A stretch of 64,000 bases of DNA from Bacillus sp. HNG (GTDB taxonomy: Bacteria > Bacillota > Bacilli > Bacillales > Bacillaceae_L): assembly GCF_003400205.1 (NCBI RefSeq), contig NZ_QUQV01000012.1, positions 62,001 through 126,000 on the forward strand. Direction: 5' to 3'. Positions 1-8,348 of this stretch are shown piece by piece. The notes below the pieces were generated by a model. It had not been told where the DNA came from, ran no database searches, and saw only the letters and a list, made by a program, of their open reading frames with translations. Within the stretch, counting starts at the first letter, position 1. Each line of letters starts with the position of its first letter. The position numbers and the translations under genes are program-made.

Positions 1-2
1 AT

Positions 3-554
3 TTAGAATCCTTTCACACAGAATATCCAAATATCAAGTTTAAAATTGAAAATGGGACCACTCAGGAGCTGATTTCATTATTAAAGTTGGGTGAGGTTGA
101 CCTTGCGATTTGTAATTTCCCGGTGGATGATCCTACTTTAGCACAAATTCCATGCATGGATATTCACGACATTTTTGTTTGTGGATATAAGTATAAAAAT
201 CTCTTACCAAAGCAAGTGAGCGTAACAGAATTAATGAAGCATCCTTTAATTTTCCTTGAACCAAAATCCATTTCCCGTAAATATGTGGACGAGTTTTTAT
301 TATCAAAGGGCTTAAGGATTTCACCAGAATTTGAACTGGGCTCCCATGATTTACTTTTAGAGTTTGCGAAAATAAATCTTGGAATTGCTTGTGTCACAAA
401 GGAGTTTTCACAGGACTATTTAAAGAAGGGCATCTTACATGAGGTGGTTCTCAAAGAAAAAATCCCAAAACGAAGCATAGGCATCTGTTACGTAAAAAAT
501 GTTCCGTTATCACCTGCATCGACAAAATTTGTCGAGATCATTGAGAAGAGGTGA
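3..554 (+). CDS. LysR-family transcriptional regulator, 3' part only
   Basis: The reading frame is open from the first bases of the window to the stop at 552-554, so the gene begins upstream and its N-terminal DNA-binding domain is missing. The visible part has the layout of a LysR substrate-binding domain: an ELISLLKLGEVDLAIC stretch near the left edge, where these proteins read that a ligand pocket is sampled, and a LGIACVTKEF segment of the kind seen in the second subdomain. LysR proteins are cytoplasmic, effector-dependent activators or repressors, usually of a divergent or adjacent gene. The target cannot be told from this fragment. A TTG at 87 could be taken as a start, but the upstream codons continue the family pattern, so it is not one. 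The gene ends before a long hairpin at 602-658. Confidence 0.85.
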   Translation, partial: LESFHTEYPNIKFKIENGTTQELISLLKLGEVDLAICNFPVDDPTLAQIPCMDIHDIFVCGYKYKNLLPKQVSVTELMKHPLIFLEPKSISRKYVDEFLLSKGLRISPEFELGSHDLLLEFAKINLGIACVTKEFSQDYLKKGILHEVVLKEKIPKRSIGICYVKNVPLSPASTKFVEIIEKR

Positions 555-601
555 AGTGAAAAACTCGTTCTATGATATAATTTTTAAAAGCTATGTAACG
601 G

Positions 602-658
602 ACAAAAAGAGTAACCAAGAACTTTCCATGATTTTAGGAGAGGAGGTTACTCTTTTGT
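602..658 (+). terminator. Probable hairpin terminator after the first LysR gene
   Basis: A 12-bp arm AAAAGAGTAACC (about 605-616) pairs with GGTTACTCTTTT (645-656). The loop is long, about 28 nt, and the 3' arm itself ends in a short T run. It lies between two LysR genes of the same orientation and probably separates them. Confidence 0.5.
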
Positions 659-709
659 ATAAAAAAGAATAATAGTTTATAAGAGAAACCTATTTTAGGG
701 GGTAGGAAA

Positions 710-1588
710 ATGGATGAAAAAGACTGGAACTTTATGAAAGTATTATTTGAGGAAAAGAGTCTTACCCGTGCTGCCGAAAGATTGTATATTTCTCAACCAG
801 CACTCAGTTATCGGTTAAAAAATATAGAAGAGGAATTTGGGGTCCAATTGTTTTTTAAGACAAAAACAGGAATTGATTTTACTTCTGAAGGTGAATATTT
901 GGTTCAATATGCGGAAAATATGCAACGTATTTTGCAGGTGACAAAGGATAATATGGTAAATATGAAGGGTGGCGTAAACGGAACCTTACGTATTGGGGTA
1001 TCAAGTAATTTCGCTCGTTATAAGCTGCCTAAGATATTAAAAAGATTTTCCACCATTTACCCTTCTCCTCAATTTAGTGTTAAAACTGGCTGGAGCTCAG
1101 ATATTATGAATTTATTGGGCTCATCAAAGGTACATGTTGGTATTGTACGTAATGACTATGAATGGAAAGGAGAAAAAGTATTGCTCTCTAAAGAGCGGCT
1201 TTTCTTGATATCGAAAAAAAAGCTTCAGTTTGAGCAATTACCAGACATGCCTTTTATTGATTATAGTACCGATCAATCATTACGAAATTTAATTAACAAT
1301 TGGTGGCAAGAACATTTTACTGTTCCGTCACGTATAGCCATGGAAGTTGATAAGCTTGAAACCTGCAAAGAAATGGTGAAATATGATCTAGGTATTGCCA
1401 TTATCCCGGAAATGTCAATTAAGGAAACAGATGATTTTTATAAAATACCATTGCTTGATAAAGGCGGAATACCATTAGAACGAACTACTTGGCTTATGTA
1501 TGATAAATCCTATATGAATCTATCTGTAGTAAAGACGTTTGTTGAATTTGTTATTGATGAACTAAAAGTTAATGATTCATTAAAATGA
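710..1588 (+). CDS. LysR-family regulator, probable regulator of the adjacent tcuA/tct genes
   Basis: The protein has 292 residues, the usual length for LysR regulators. An N-terminal winged helix-turn-helix is clear (residues about 15-60, with LYISQPALSYRLKNIEEEFG), followed by a linker helix and an effector domain starting near GTLRIGVSS at about residue 90. The start ATG follows an AGGGGGTAGG ribosome binding site. It is transcribed toward, and lies 135 bp before, a TcuA-like flavoprotein and a tripartite tricarboxylate transporter. By analogy with TcuR of Salmonella, a LysR protein next to tricarballylate genes, it is inferred to sense a tricarboxylate and control those genes. The effector is unknown. 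The intergenic region is very A+T-rich and I could not define a binding site with confidence. Confidence 0.85.
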   Translation: MDEKDWNFMKVLFEEKSLTRAAERLYISQPALSYRLKNIEEEFGVQLFFKTKTGIDFTSEGEYLVQYAENMQRILQVTKDNMVNMKGGVNGTLRIGVSSNFARYKLPKILKRFSTIYPSPQFSVKTGWSSDIMNLLGSSKVHVGIVRNDYEWKGEKVLLSKERLFLISKKKLQFEQLPDMPFIDYSTDQSLRNLINNWWQEHFTVPSRIAMEVDKLETCKEMVKYDLGIAIIPEMSIKETDDFYKIPLLDKGGIPLERTTWLMYDKSYMNLSVVKTFVEFVIDELKVNDSLK

Positions 1589-1723
1589 TGTTATAAAAAT
1601 TTTTTATTGGATATACGAAAAGATATATATTTTATTTATTTCCACATGTATATTATGATGGTTTCAAACGGAGAAGCACTCTGAATAATCGAAATTATTA
1701 TTCTATTACTAGGAGGAATTTCA

Positions 1724-3235
1724 ATGATTGAAACAAAATATGATGTCATTATCGTAGGGGCAGGCAATGCAGCCTTATGCTCTGCCATATCTGCTCGTGA
1801 GCAAGGAGCTAAAGTCCTTGTATTAGAACGGGGTCCTAAGAATAAAAGAGGTGGAAACTCCTTCTTTACAGATGGTGCAATTCGTTTTGCATACGACGGA
1901 TTAGATGCGATTCGGAAGGTTATTCCAAAAATTGATGATGAGCAAGCAAGTCTGATTGAAATGCCAAGATATGGTGAAAATGAATTTTATGACGATCTGA
2001 TGAGGGTAACAGGTGAAAAAAGCGACCCAGAATTGGCTGGTCAGCTTGTTTCTAAATCCTATGAGACAATTGTATGGATGAGTCAGCATGGCGTGGAATT
2101 TGAGCTAAATTACGAGAATCAATCCTTCCAAAAAGAAGGGAAATGGCACTTTTGGGGAGGACTTCCGGTAAAAACCGTAGATAAGGGTGTTGGTTTAGTA
2201 AAGCAGCTTTTCCTACGTGCCCAAGAGTTGGGGATAGACATTTGGTATGAATCCCGTGCAGTTAAACTTGTAACGGAACAGAATAGAGTTACTGGAGTTG
2301 TTGTTGAACAAAAGGGTCAAGCCCATATTGTAAACACGTCGGCAATTGTACTAGCATGTGGTAGCTTTGAGGCAAATAAAAAAATGAGAAGTGAGAATAT
2401 CGGAGAAGAATGGGAAAAGGCAATTGTGAGAGGAACAGAATATAACACGGGAGACGGAATCTCAATGGCCTTAGAAATTGGTGCACAAAAATACGGACAA
2501 TGGTCTGGCTGCCACTCAATTGGAACCGATTACAATGCCCCAAAGGTTGGAGATTTTACAAAGCCAGGTGATATCTTTAAAAAGCATTCCTACCCATATA
2601 GCATCATGATTAACAGTGAAGGATATCGTTTTGTTGATGAGGGTGCTGATTTTAGAAATTACACGTATGCAAAGTATGGGCGTGAGATTTTGAAGCAGCC
2701 TAACCAGGTCGCTTATCAAATCTATGATTCACAAGTACGCCCAATGCTTCGGAAGGAATATGATTTAGAAGAAGCAACAGTGTATCAAGCAGATACGATT
2801 CAAGATCTTGTAGAGCAGTTACCTGTAAATAAAGAGGAATTCCTTCGTACCATTGAAGAATATAATCAATCTGTTCAAGATGGAGATTACAATCCATCAG
2901 AAAAGGATGGAAAGGGTACTAAGGGAATTACTCCTCCTAAGACAAACTGGGCACTCCGAATCGAACAAGGACCATTCTATGCGTTTCCAGTCACATGCGG
3001 TATTACCTTTGCATTCGGTGGACTACACGTAAGTAAAACAGGAGAAGTATTAGATGGTAATGGTGCACCGATTAAGGGCCTTTATGCTGCTGGGGAAATG
3101 ATTGGCGGAATATTTTACGATAATTATCCAGGTGGTTCCGGATTAATGTCGGGTTCAGTTTTTGGAAAATTAGCAGGGAACTCCGCTGCAACTTATGTAC
3201 TAAATAAAAAGAATTCAGTCATTGAGTCTAGGTAA
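1724..3235 (+). CDS. tcuA: FAD-dependent tricarballylate dehydrogenase-like flavoprotein (TcuA-like)
   Basis: The 503-residue protein begins with a dinucleotide-binding motif (DVIIVGAGNAA, residues about 7-17) and a GGNS element near residue 45. This is the arrangement of the fumarate reductase/succinate dehydrogenase flavoprotein superfamily. The C-terminal part (about 425-490) has the family's FAD-contact block GGLHV...GLYAAGE...PGGSGLMSG. Within the superfamily, TcuA oxidises tricarballylate to cis-aconitate, which feeds the TCA cycle. That assignment is favoured here because a TctCBA-type tricarboxylate transporter follows immediately. No TcuB homologue, which reoxidises TcuA FADH2 in Salmonella, is present in the window. 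An alternative is a related oxidoreductase of another polycarboxylate or a steroid-dehydrogenase-like flavoprotein. The start follows an AGGAGGAAT ribosome binding site. Confidence 0.75.
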   Translation: MIETKYDVIIVGAGNAALCSAISAREQGAKVLVLERGPKNKRGGNSFFTDGAIRFAYDGLDAIRKVIPKIDDEQASLIEMPRYGENEFYDDLMRVTGEKSDPELAGQLVSKSYETIVWMSQHGVEFELNYENQSFQKEGKWHFWGGLPVKTVDKGVGLVKQLFLRAQELGIDIWYESRAVKLVTEQNRVTGVVVEQKGQAHIVNTSAIVLACGSFEANKKMRSENIGEEWEKAIVRGTEYNTGDGISMALEIGAQKYGQWSGCHSIGTDYNAPKVGDFTKPGDIFKKHSYPYSIMINSEGYRFVDEGADFRNYTYAKYGREILKQPNQVAYQIYDSQVRPMLRKEYDLEEATVYQADTIQDLVEQLPVNKEEFLRTIEEYNQSVQDGDYNPSEKDGKGTKGITPPKTNWALRIEQGPFYAFPVTCGITFAFGGLHVSKTGEVLDGNGAPIKGLYAAGEMIGGIFYDNYPGGSGLMSGSVFGKLAGNSAATYVLNKKNSVIESR

Positions 3236-3255
3236 AAATGAATTAATTTAAATTT

Positions 3256-3294
3256 AACCCGACCTTCTTCTCTAGTAGAAAGGTCGGGTTTTTT
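3256..3294 (+). terminator. Rho-independent terminator after tcuA
   Basis: The arms AACCCGACCTT (3256-3266) and AAGGTCGGGTT (3280-3290) pair perfectly over 11 bp and are followed by a T run. This ends the tcuA transcript, so the downstream tct genes probably have their own promoter within 3295-3550. In that 250-nt A+T-rich stretch I see no further feature I can name with confidence. Confidence 0.9.
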
Positions 3295-3550
3295 GTGTTT
3301 AAAGGGAATTTATTTTTACATGTCTAAGGTTATAGAAAATTTTTATAAGGGTGTGAAAAAAAGTGTTATTTTATTTATATTCAGAATCATTTTATAATTA
3401 CTTTACAACATATTGATAGTGTTAATTTAATATTTTCATAAATAAACCAGAAAGGAGAACAGATTTCCCTTTTTATAAGAGAATTTTTTTGAAAAATGTA
3501 TTCGCTTTCAATTGTGGTGAATTAGGTCAATTTTAAAGGAGGGAATAGAA

Positions 3551-4564
3551 GTGATGAAGGTAAAAGGATGGAAAAAAATACTAGTAGGTGTGGTAATGGC
3601 TTCGCTACTCGCTGGTTGTGGGGCAGCAAAGGGAAGTAGCTCAGAAGTTTATCCAGAAAAGCCAATTGTAGTTGTAGCTCCATCGGGTGCAGGTGGTGGA
3701 TGGGATCGTACAGCAAGGACTTTTACAAAGGTTTTAGGAGAAACAAAGCTTGTTGAACAGACGATGACGGTTGAAAATAAACCAGGTGGCGGTGGAACTG
3801 TTTTTATTGCCGACTATGTGAGTAATGATTCGAAAAATGATTATAAGCTGTTCGCTGGATCACCACCTGTCCTCATAAACAATTTGAAAAAAGAAGGTAA
3901 CAGCCCTTTCGGATATAAGGATACAACACCATTAGCACAGCTAACGAAAGATTATGGATCGATAGTGGTTAGAAGTGATTCAAAATATGATAGCTTAGAA
4001 ACACTGCTTGAAGATCTTAAAAAGGATCCAAAAAAGCTTACTTTTGCTGGTGGTTCCGGACCAGGTTCGATGTATCATTTAGTTTCTATATTACCAGCTT
4101 ATAAATCAGGCGTTGACCATAAGTTAATAAAATATGTCTCTTATGATGGTACAGGAGAAGCAATGACAGCTCTACTTGGTGGAAATGCTGATGTTATCGC
4201 TACGGATGCTTCGTCTGTAATTGAATATCTCAAGGCAGGGAAAGTACGAGTACTAGCGGTAGCCGCTCCGGAACGTTTGGATGGAGAGCTTTCAGATGTT
4301 CCAACCATGAAGGAAAGTGGAGTGGATGCTGAATTTGCAATTTGGCGAGGAATATTTGGACCAAAAGATATGAGTAAGGCAGCATTAGATTTTTGGAATG
4401 ATACAATTCAAAAAATGACGGAGTCAGAAGAGTGGAAAACGGCTATGGATCAAAGTGGTTGGACTAGTGAATATAGAAACTCAGAGGAGTTCGTTAAGTT
4501 CCTAGATGAGCAAAATGAACAAATCAAAGAGCTGCTGCAAGCGATGGATATGGCAAAAGAGTAA
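3551..4564 (+). CDS. tctC: TctC-type extracytoplasmic tricarboxylate-binding lipoprotein
   Basis: This is the solute-binding component of a tripartite tricarboxylate transporter (TTT). The N-terminus is a lipoprotein signal peptide with a lipobox LLAGC at about residues 19-23, so the protein should be anchored outside the membrane. The mature part shows the Bug/TctC pattern: YPEKPI near the start, then GGGWDRTAR, and VENKPGGGG around residue 75. The length of 337 residues is normal. The start can be GTG at 3551 or ATG at 3554; both follow AAAGGAGGGAA. The tctB and tctA genes follow in order, and the TcuA flavoprotein upstream suggests tricarballylate, citrate or a similar polycarboxylate as ligand. 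The hairpin at 4610-4649 separates it from tctB, consistent with extra production of the binding protein. Confidence 0.9.
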   Translation: MMKVKGWKKILVGVVMASLLAGCGAAKGSSSEVYPEKPIVVVAPSGAGGGWDRTARTFTKVLGETKLVEQTMTVENKPGGGGTVFIADYVSNDSKNDYKLFAGSPPVLINNLKKEGNSPFGYKDTTPLAQLTKDYGSIVVRSDSKYDSLETLLEDLKKDPKKLTFAGGSGPGSMYHLVSILPAYKSGVDHKLIKYVSYDGTGEAMTALLGGNADVIATDASSVIEYLKAGKVRVLAVAAPERLDGELSDVPTMKESGVDAEFAIWRGIFGPKDMSKAALDFWNDTIQKMTESEEWKTAMDQSGWTSEYRNSEEFVKFLDEQNEQIKELLQAMDMAKE

Positions 4565-4609
4565 TTGTGTGGACTGTATATAACAAACAATTTTAACAGA
4601 TATAGCAAG

Positions 4610-4649
4610 AGGGCAACTCATAGCCTCCTATTGGCTTATAAGTTGCCCT
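4610..4649 (+). promoter_or_regulatory. Intergenic hairpin between tctC and tctB
   Basis: Arm 4610-4625 pairs with 4633-4649 over about 15 bp, with one bulged position and a 7-nt loop. No T run follows, so it is not a standard terminator. In transport operons such hairpins often protect the 3' end of the binding-protein message or act as partial terminators. That role is inferred here. Confidence 0.55.
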
Positions 4650-4677
4650 AAATTCTACCTCGGAGGTGATTGGAAAA

Positions 4678-5127
4678 ATGGCACACCATTTCGATAGGTA
4701 TGCTGGAATCTTATTTTTACTAATTGGATTAGGCTTTGTTATAGAAAGTAGAAGAATTGCTGAAAGTGCCTATGGGAGTAATGTAGGACCTGATATTTTT
4801 CCAATGGGACTTGGTATTGTCCTTATTTTGTTAAGTATCCGTTTGTTAATCGAAACGAAAGGTAAGGCAAAGGAGTCTAGCAAAGGGAAATATGAATATA
4901 AACGATTTATCATTATTCTAATTTCTTCGATATTATATGGCCTTCTATTAGAAACAGTGGGCTATGTAATTACCACTTTTGTTTTTTTAGTCATTTGCTT
5001 TCAGGCAATGGAAAAAGGAAATTGGATAAAAACAAGTCTTATTTCTGCAGGATTTTCCTTCGGCGTCTATTTTTTATATGTTCATGTACTTAACGGCTCT
5101 TTGCCGGGATTTCCAGTATGGATATAA
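4678..5127 (+). CDS. tctB: TctB-type small membrane subunit of a tripartite tricarboxylate transporter
   Basis: This hydrophobic protein of about 149 residues has four likely transmembrane segments, the topology of TctB. The first follows DRYAGILFLLIGLGFVIES, and the segment GPDIFPMGLGIVLILLSI holds the family's PxxFP-like signature between helices 1 and 2. TctB works with TctA in the membrane to move the tricarboxylate delivered by TctC, driven by an ion gradient. I chose ATG 4678 because the longer GTG start at 4666 lies inside the CGGAGGTG ribosome binding site. The tctA gene begins 18 bp after the stop. Confidence 0.88.
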   Translation: MAHHFDRYAGILFLLIGLGFVIESRRIAESAYGSNVGPDIFPMGLGIVLILLSIRLLIETKGKAKESSKGKYEYKRFIIILISSILYGLLLETVGYVITTFVFLVICFQAMEKGNWIKTSLISAGFSFGVYFLYVHVLNGSLPGFPVWI

Positions 5128-5145
5128 GTAAAGGGGTGAAATTAG

Positions 5146-6675
5146 ATGGAGACGATACAATTTCTAATGGACGGTTTTCTTACTGCTCTAACATGGCATA
5201 ACCTATTATTTGCCTTTATTGGGGTCCTTATTGGAACGGCTGTTGGGGTTTTACCTGGAATTGGACCAATGAGTGGGGTAGCTTTACTTATACCAGTCAC
5301 AGCAAGCATGACATCAGGTTTGCCACCTGAGCAGGCTGCGGTAAGTTCTATCATTTTATTAGCTGGTGTCTATTATGGCGCAATGTACGGCGGATCAACA
5401 ACTTCGATCTTATTAAACACACCGGGGGAATCCTCATCTGTTGTAACCACCTTAGATGGGTATCAAATGGCGAAGAAAGGTAAGGCAGGTGCAGCTTTAT
5501 CAATTGCTGCAATCGGTTCATTTGTTGCGGGAATTACATCATTGATTGGTCTCGTCATTCTCGCAGAGCCGCTATCAAATCTCGCACTGTCGTTTGGGCC
5601 AGCAGAATATTTTTCCCTAATCATTTTAGGGTTACTTGCCGTTAGTGGCCTTGCTGGTAAATCTATGACAAAAGCATTAATGATGACTGTGTTTGGTCTA
5701 CTCCTAGGTACTATTGGTATTGACAGTGTATCGGGAGTATCACGTTTTACATATGACAATCCAATGTTGTATTCGGGTATAGAATTTTTAACAATTGCAG
5801 TTGGACTATTTGCTCTAGGTGAAGTTTTTAAAACGGTGTTGGAAAAGGACGACGGTCAAACCTCAGAAACCATCAAAATCAAGAAGATCCTTCCTACAAA
5901 ACGTGAGTTTAAAGAAAGTTCAGGCGCTATAACTAGAGGTTCCCTCTTAGGATTTTTCCTTGGAATTTTACCTGGAGCAGGTGCTACTCTTGCATCTTTC
6001 TTCTCCTATATATTGGAGAAAAAAATAAGTAAGAATCCAAAGAAATTTGGTCAAGGGGCTATTGAAGGAGTGGCTGGACCTGAATCAGCTAATAACTCCG
6101 CATCAGGAGGAGCCATGATTCCTCTTCTTACATTGGGGATTCCAGGCTCTGGAACTACAGCTGTTTTGTTAGGAGCCTTAATTATGTATAATATTCAGCC
6201 AGGACCATTATTGTTTGACGAGCATCCACAGGTTGCCTGGGGGCTTATTGCTAGTATGTTTATTGGTAATGTAATGCTACTAATCTTAAATCTACCACTA
6301 GTAAGAGTATTTGCAAAAATCATTGATACACCTAAAAAATATTTACTCCCATTAATCATCGCAATCTCAGTCTTTGGTGTATATGCTGTTCAAGTGACGG
6401 TATTTGATATTATGCTTTTAATTGGGTGTGGGGTAGCAGGTTATTTTCTTGCTAGAAATGATTTTCCACTTGCGCCGATTGTGTTAGGTCTAGTACTAGG
6501 TCCAATGCTAGAAAATAATATGAGACGTGCCTTAACGGGTTCTAATGGTGATTATATGGTATTTATTGAAACCCCTATTTCTGTCATTTTCCTTACAATC
6601 GCATTTTTATGGATCGTAATACCGATCGTTTTGAAATTCAGAGGCAAGAACGTTGTAATTAGTGAAGAGGCATAA
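5146..6675 (+). CDS. tctA: TctA-type large permease subunit of a tripartite tricarboxylate transporter
   Basis: This 509-residue integral membrane protein has about 11-12 hydrophobic segments, the normal size for TctA. The conserved N-terminal block GVLPGIGPMSGVALLIP (about residues 35-50) is present. So are the YYGAMYGGSTTSILLNTPGE block (about 72-92) and a second half with the repeat-like LGFFLGILPGAGATLASFFSY and GIPGSGTTAVLLGALI. These are the signature loops of the TctA family. It forms the transport pathway with TctB and receives substrate from the TctC lipoprotein. ATG 5146 follows AAAGGGGTGAAATT. The gene ends just before a palindrome at 6698-6740 that can terminate transcripts from both sides. 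Confidence 0.93.
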   Translation: METIQFLMDGFLTALTWHNLLFAFIGVLIGTAVGVLPGIGPMSGVALLIPVTASMTSGLPPEQAAVSSIILLAGVYYGAMYGGSTTSILLNTPGESSSVVTTLDGYQMAKKGKAGAALSIAAIGSFVAGITSLIGLVILAEPLSNLALSFGPAEYFSLIILGLLAVSGLAGKSMTKALMMTVFGLLLGTIGIDSVSGVSRFTYDNPMLYSGIEFLTIAVGLFALGEVFKTVLEKDDGQTSETIKIKKILPTKREFKESSGAITRGSLLGFFLGILPGAGATLASFFSYILEKKISKNPKKFGQGAIEGVAGPESANNSASGGAMIPLLTLGIPGSGTTAVLLGALIMYNIQPGPLLFDEHPQVAWGLIASMFIGNVMLLILNLPLVRVFAKIIDTPKKYLLPLIIAISVFGVYAVQVTVFDIMLLIGCGVAGYFLARNDFPLAPIVLGLVLGPMLENNMRRALTGSNGDYMVFIETPISVIFLTIAFLWIVIPIVLKFRGKNVVISEEA

Positions 6676-6697
6676 AGTCATGGGAAGTAATAGGAGC

Positions 6698-6740
6698 CAG
6701 AGGGACGGTTCTTCTGGTTCCCTTTGAACCGTCCTTCTGG
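6698..6740. repeat. Paired GGACGGTTC repeat forming a palindrome between convergent genes
   Basis: CCAGA plus GGACGGTTC (6698-6711) pairs with GAACCGTCC plus TCTGG (6726-6740), giving a stem of about 15 bp with a 14-nt loop. The same core occurs singly at 8257, 10004 and 54271, so this looks like two copies of a dispersed REP-like repeat in inverted orientation. It sits between the tctA stop and the stop of the minus-strand phosphoesterase and could serve both as a terminator. Confidence 0.65.
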
Positions 6741-6743
6741 TGC

Positions 6744-7445
6744 TTATTCAACATAGAAAATTTCTGAATGGGTAGCATCATAGCAATAAAGCCTTCCGCC
6801 GTATGCACAGCCACCATCAATGCCGATGATGTTATTTTTACCGAAATACATTTCGTTACTTTTATGTAAATATTTTGTGGGGGTATGTCCGAATACGACT
6901 GTCTTTTCTCCGGAATATCCATTGTGAAATTCCTCTCGAATCCAGACGAGTAGATGCGGGTCTGTTGATTCAAGCGGCGTTTCCGGATGAATACCTGCAT
7001 GAACAAATATATGTGAATCCGTTTCATAGTAATAAGGAAGCTCTTTTAAAATGTCTAGATGGGGCCGGATTTCTTCATTTATTTGAAGAAGGTTTGGCAT
7101 TTCTTCGGTTGTGTACCAATATTTTGCATCATCTTTTTCAATATGGTACCCATAATTTTGTAGGGTTTTAATCCCGCCATTGTAAAACCATCTTTTAACG
7201 CTCATTGAATCAGCGCGGAAAGCTTCCATCATCATTTTTTCATGATTGCCAATTAACGCAATCGCGCCTTCATTTCGTAATTGAATCACTTTATCTAAAA
7301 CAGCCCTTGACTTGGGACCACGATCCACATAGTCTCCTAACAACAAAAGCTGATCATGCTTGTGATTATATTGTACAAGCTCTAGTAGTCGTTCGAATTT
7401 ATCTAAATCCCCGTGAATATCACTAATCGCAAGCATTCGCTTCAC
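6744..7445 (-). CDS. PPP-family metallophosphoesterase (serine/threonine phosphatase or Ap4A-hydrolase type)
   Basis: The 233-residue protein has the full metal-binding motif set of the PPP superfamily: DIHG (residues 9-12), GDYVDRG (37-43), GNHE (66-69), a VHAG motif in the middle and FGHTP near residue 190. These residues bind a dinuclear metal centre that hydrolyses phosphomonoesters or diadenosine tetraphosphate. Bacillus relatives include PrpE, an Ap4A hydrolase, and small serine/threonine phosphatases; the sequence alone does not decide between them. It is a single-gene unit, convergent with tctA. No signal peptide is seen, so it is cytoplasmic. The gene upstream on the other strand, a PAP2 phosphatase, starts 126 bp away in divergent orientation. 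Confidence 0.85.
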   Translation of the reverse strand: MKRMLAISDIHGDLDKFERLLELVQYNHKHDQLLLLGDYVDRGPKSRAVLDKVIQLRNEGAIALIGNHEKMMMEAFRADSMSVKRWFYNGGIKTLQNYGYHIEKDDAKYWYTTEEMPNLLQINEEIRPHLDILKELPYYYETDSHIFVHAGIHPETPLESTDPHLLVWIREEFHNGYSGEKTVVFGHTPTKYLHKSNEMYFGKNNIIGIDGGCAYGGRLYCYDATHSEIFYVE

Positions 7446-7570
7446 ACACTACACAACCTTTTCGATATCGGTTCTTCTATTTTATCACACCCTTGTTCTG
7501 ATTGAGGAGTAGCCAATTTTGTATAATCTTTATACATTCAAAAATACTATAGGTATCAAAAGGAAAGAAA

Positions 7571-8245
7571 GTGCCATATATGAAATTAAAAAGTCAGTTA
7601 TCAATTGCTTTTATTCTTTGTCTATTTTCGCTTATCGTGTTTGGCCTATTGGCGTATTTTGTTCATGGCCATGATATTATCCGGTTTGATAGCCGTGTAA
7701 TATCGCTGGTACAGGGGATGGAGTCCGTGGGGCTCACCTTCCTGATGAAATTCCTTTCGTTTATTGGTTCAGCACCGGTGATTATTGTTTTATCCCTGTT
7801 TATTCTGTTTTTTTTATATAAAGTATTAAAACATCGCTATGAGCTCATTTTGTTTGTTGGAGTCATGGTTGGGTCACCGATTTTAAACTATTTATTGAAG
7901 GAGTTATTCAAGCGGGCTAGGCCGGACTTCCATCGACTGGTTGAAATTTCAGGTTATAGTTTTCCGAGTGGGCATGCGATGAGTGCTTTTACCTTTTATG
8001 GGATTTTTGCATTTCTGTTGTGGCGTCATATCCCGGTATGGTGGGGAAGGACAGCTCTTGTTTTATTTAGTGCAGTGATGATTTTTGGAATTGGGATGAG
8101 TCGAATTTATCTAGGGGTTCATTACCCAACCGATATAATTGGCGGCTATTTTGCGAGTGCCACCTGGTTAGGATTTTCAATTTGGACATTTCAGCGGTTT
8201 AAAGAACGGAGAGGACTTAAGCATACAAGTTTGGAAACTGGTTGA
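7571..8245 (+). CDS. PAP2-family membrane phosphatase
   Basis: This is a 224-residue membrane protein with about five to six hydrophobic helices. It carries all three motifs of the type 2 phosphatidic acid phosphatase family: KELFKRARP (110-118), PSGH (132-135) and SRIYLGVHYPTD near residue 178, where the histidine and aspartate complete the active site. Members dephosphorylate lipid phosphates such as phosphatidylglycerophosphate, phosphatidate or undecaprenyl pyrophosphate on the outer membrane face. Which one is used here is unknown; BcrC- or PgpB-like roles are possible. The start may be GTG 7571 or ATG 7580. GTG has the better spacing from AAGGAAAG. It stands alone, divergent from the PPP phosphatase. 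Confidence 0.88.
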   Translation: MPYMKLKSQLSIAFILCLFSLIVFGLLAYFVHGHDIIRFDSRVISLVQGMESVGLTFLMKFLSFIGSAPVIIVLSLFILFFLYKVLKHRYELILFVGVMVGSPILNYLLKELFKRARPDFHRLVEISGYSFPSGHAMSAFTFYGIFAFLLWRHIPVWWGRTALVLFSAVMIFGIGMSRIYLGVHYPTDIIGGYFASATWLGFSIWTFQRFKERRGLKHTSLETG

Positions 8246-8256
8246 ATTTCACGGAT

Positions 8257-8283
8257 GGACCACTAGAACCGTCCCTATGGTTC
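8257..8283. repeat. Dispersed GGACGGTTC-type repeat, single copy
   Basis: The core GAACCGTCCCTATGGTTC lies just after the PAP2 gene. It matches the repeats at 6698, 10004 and 54271 apart from a few bases. No protein is encoded. Confidence 0.55.
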
Positions 8284-8313
8284 ATTGTGTCGAATCTTAG
8301 GGAATGGTTTTTA

Positions 8314-8342
8314 TTGAAAATGAAAGCGCTATCAATTATAAT
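8314..8342 (+). promoter_or_regulatory. Sigma-A promoter with a cre site inside its spacer
   Basis: TTGAAA (8314-8319) and TATAAT (8337-8342) are separated by exactly 17 bp. Between them, TGAAAGCGCTATCA (8321-8334) fits the CcpA consensus TGWNANCGNTNWCA at every position. Such an arrangement predicts repression by CcpA when preferred sugars are present. Only a short structured stretch and a terminator follow. Confidence 0.7.
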
Positions 8343-8348
8343 AAAGAC

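Noticed and set aside
87-554. Complete small gene starting at the TTG at 87
   Set aside because: The frame is open to the window edge with residues that continue a LysR effector domain, so it is the 3' part of a longer gene.
1600-1660. LysR binding site before tcuA
   Set aside because: ATAT-type dyads occur, but the region is almost pure A+T, so such matches are expected by chance.
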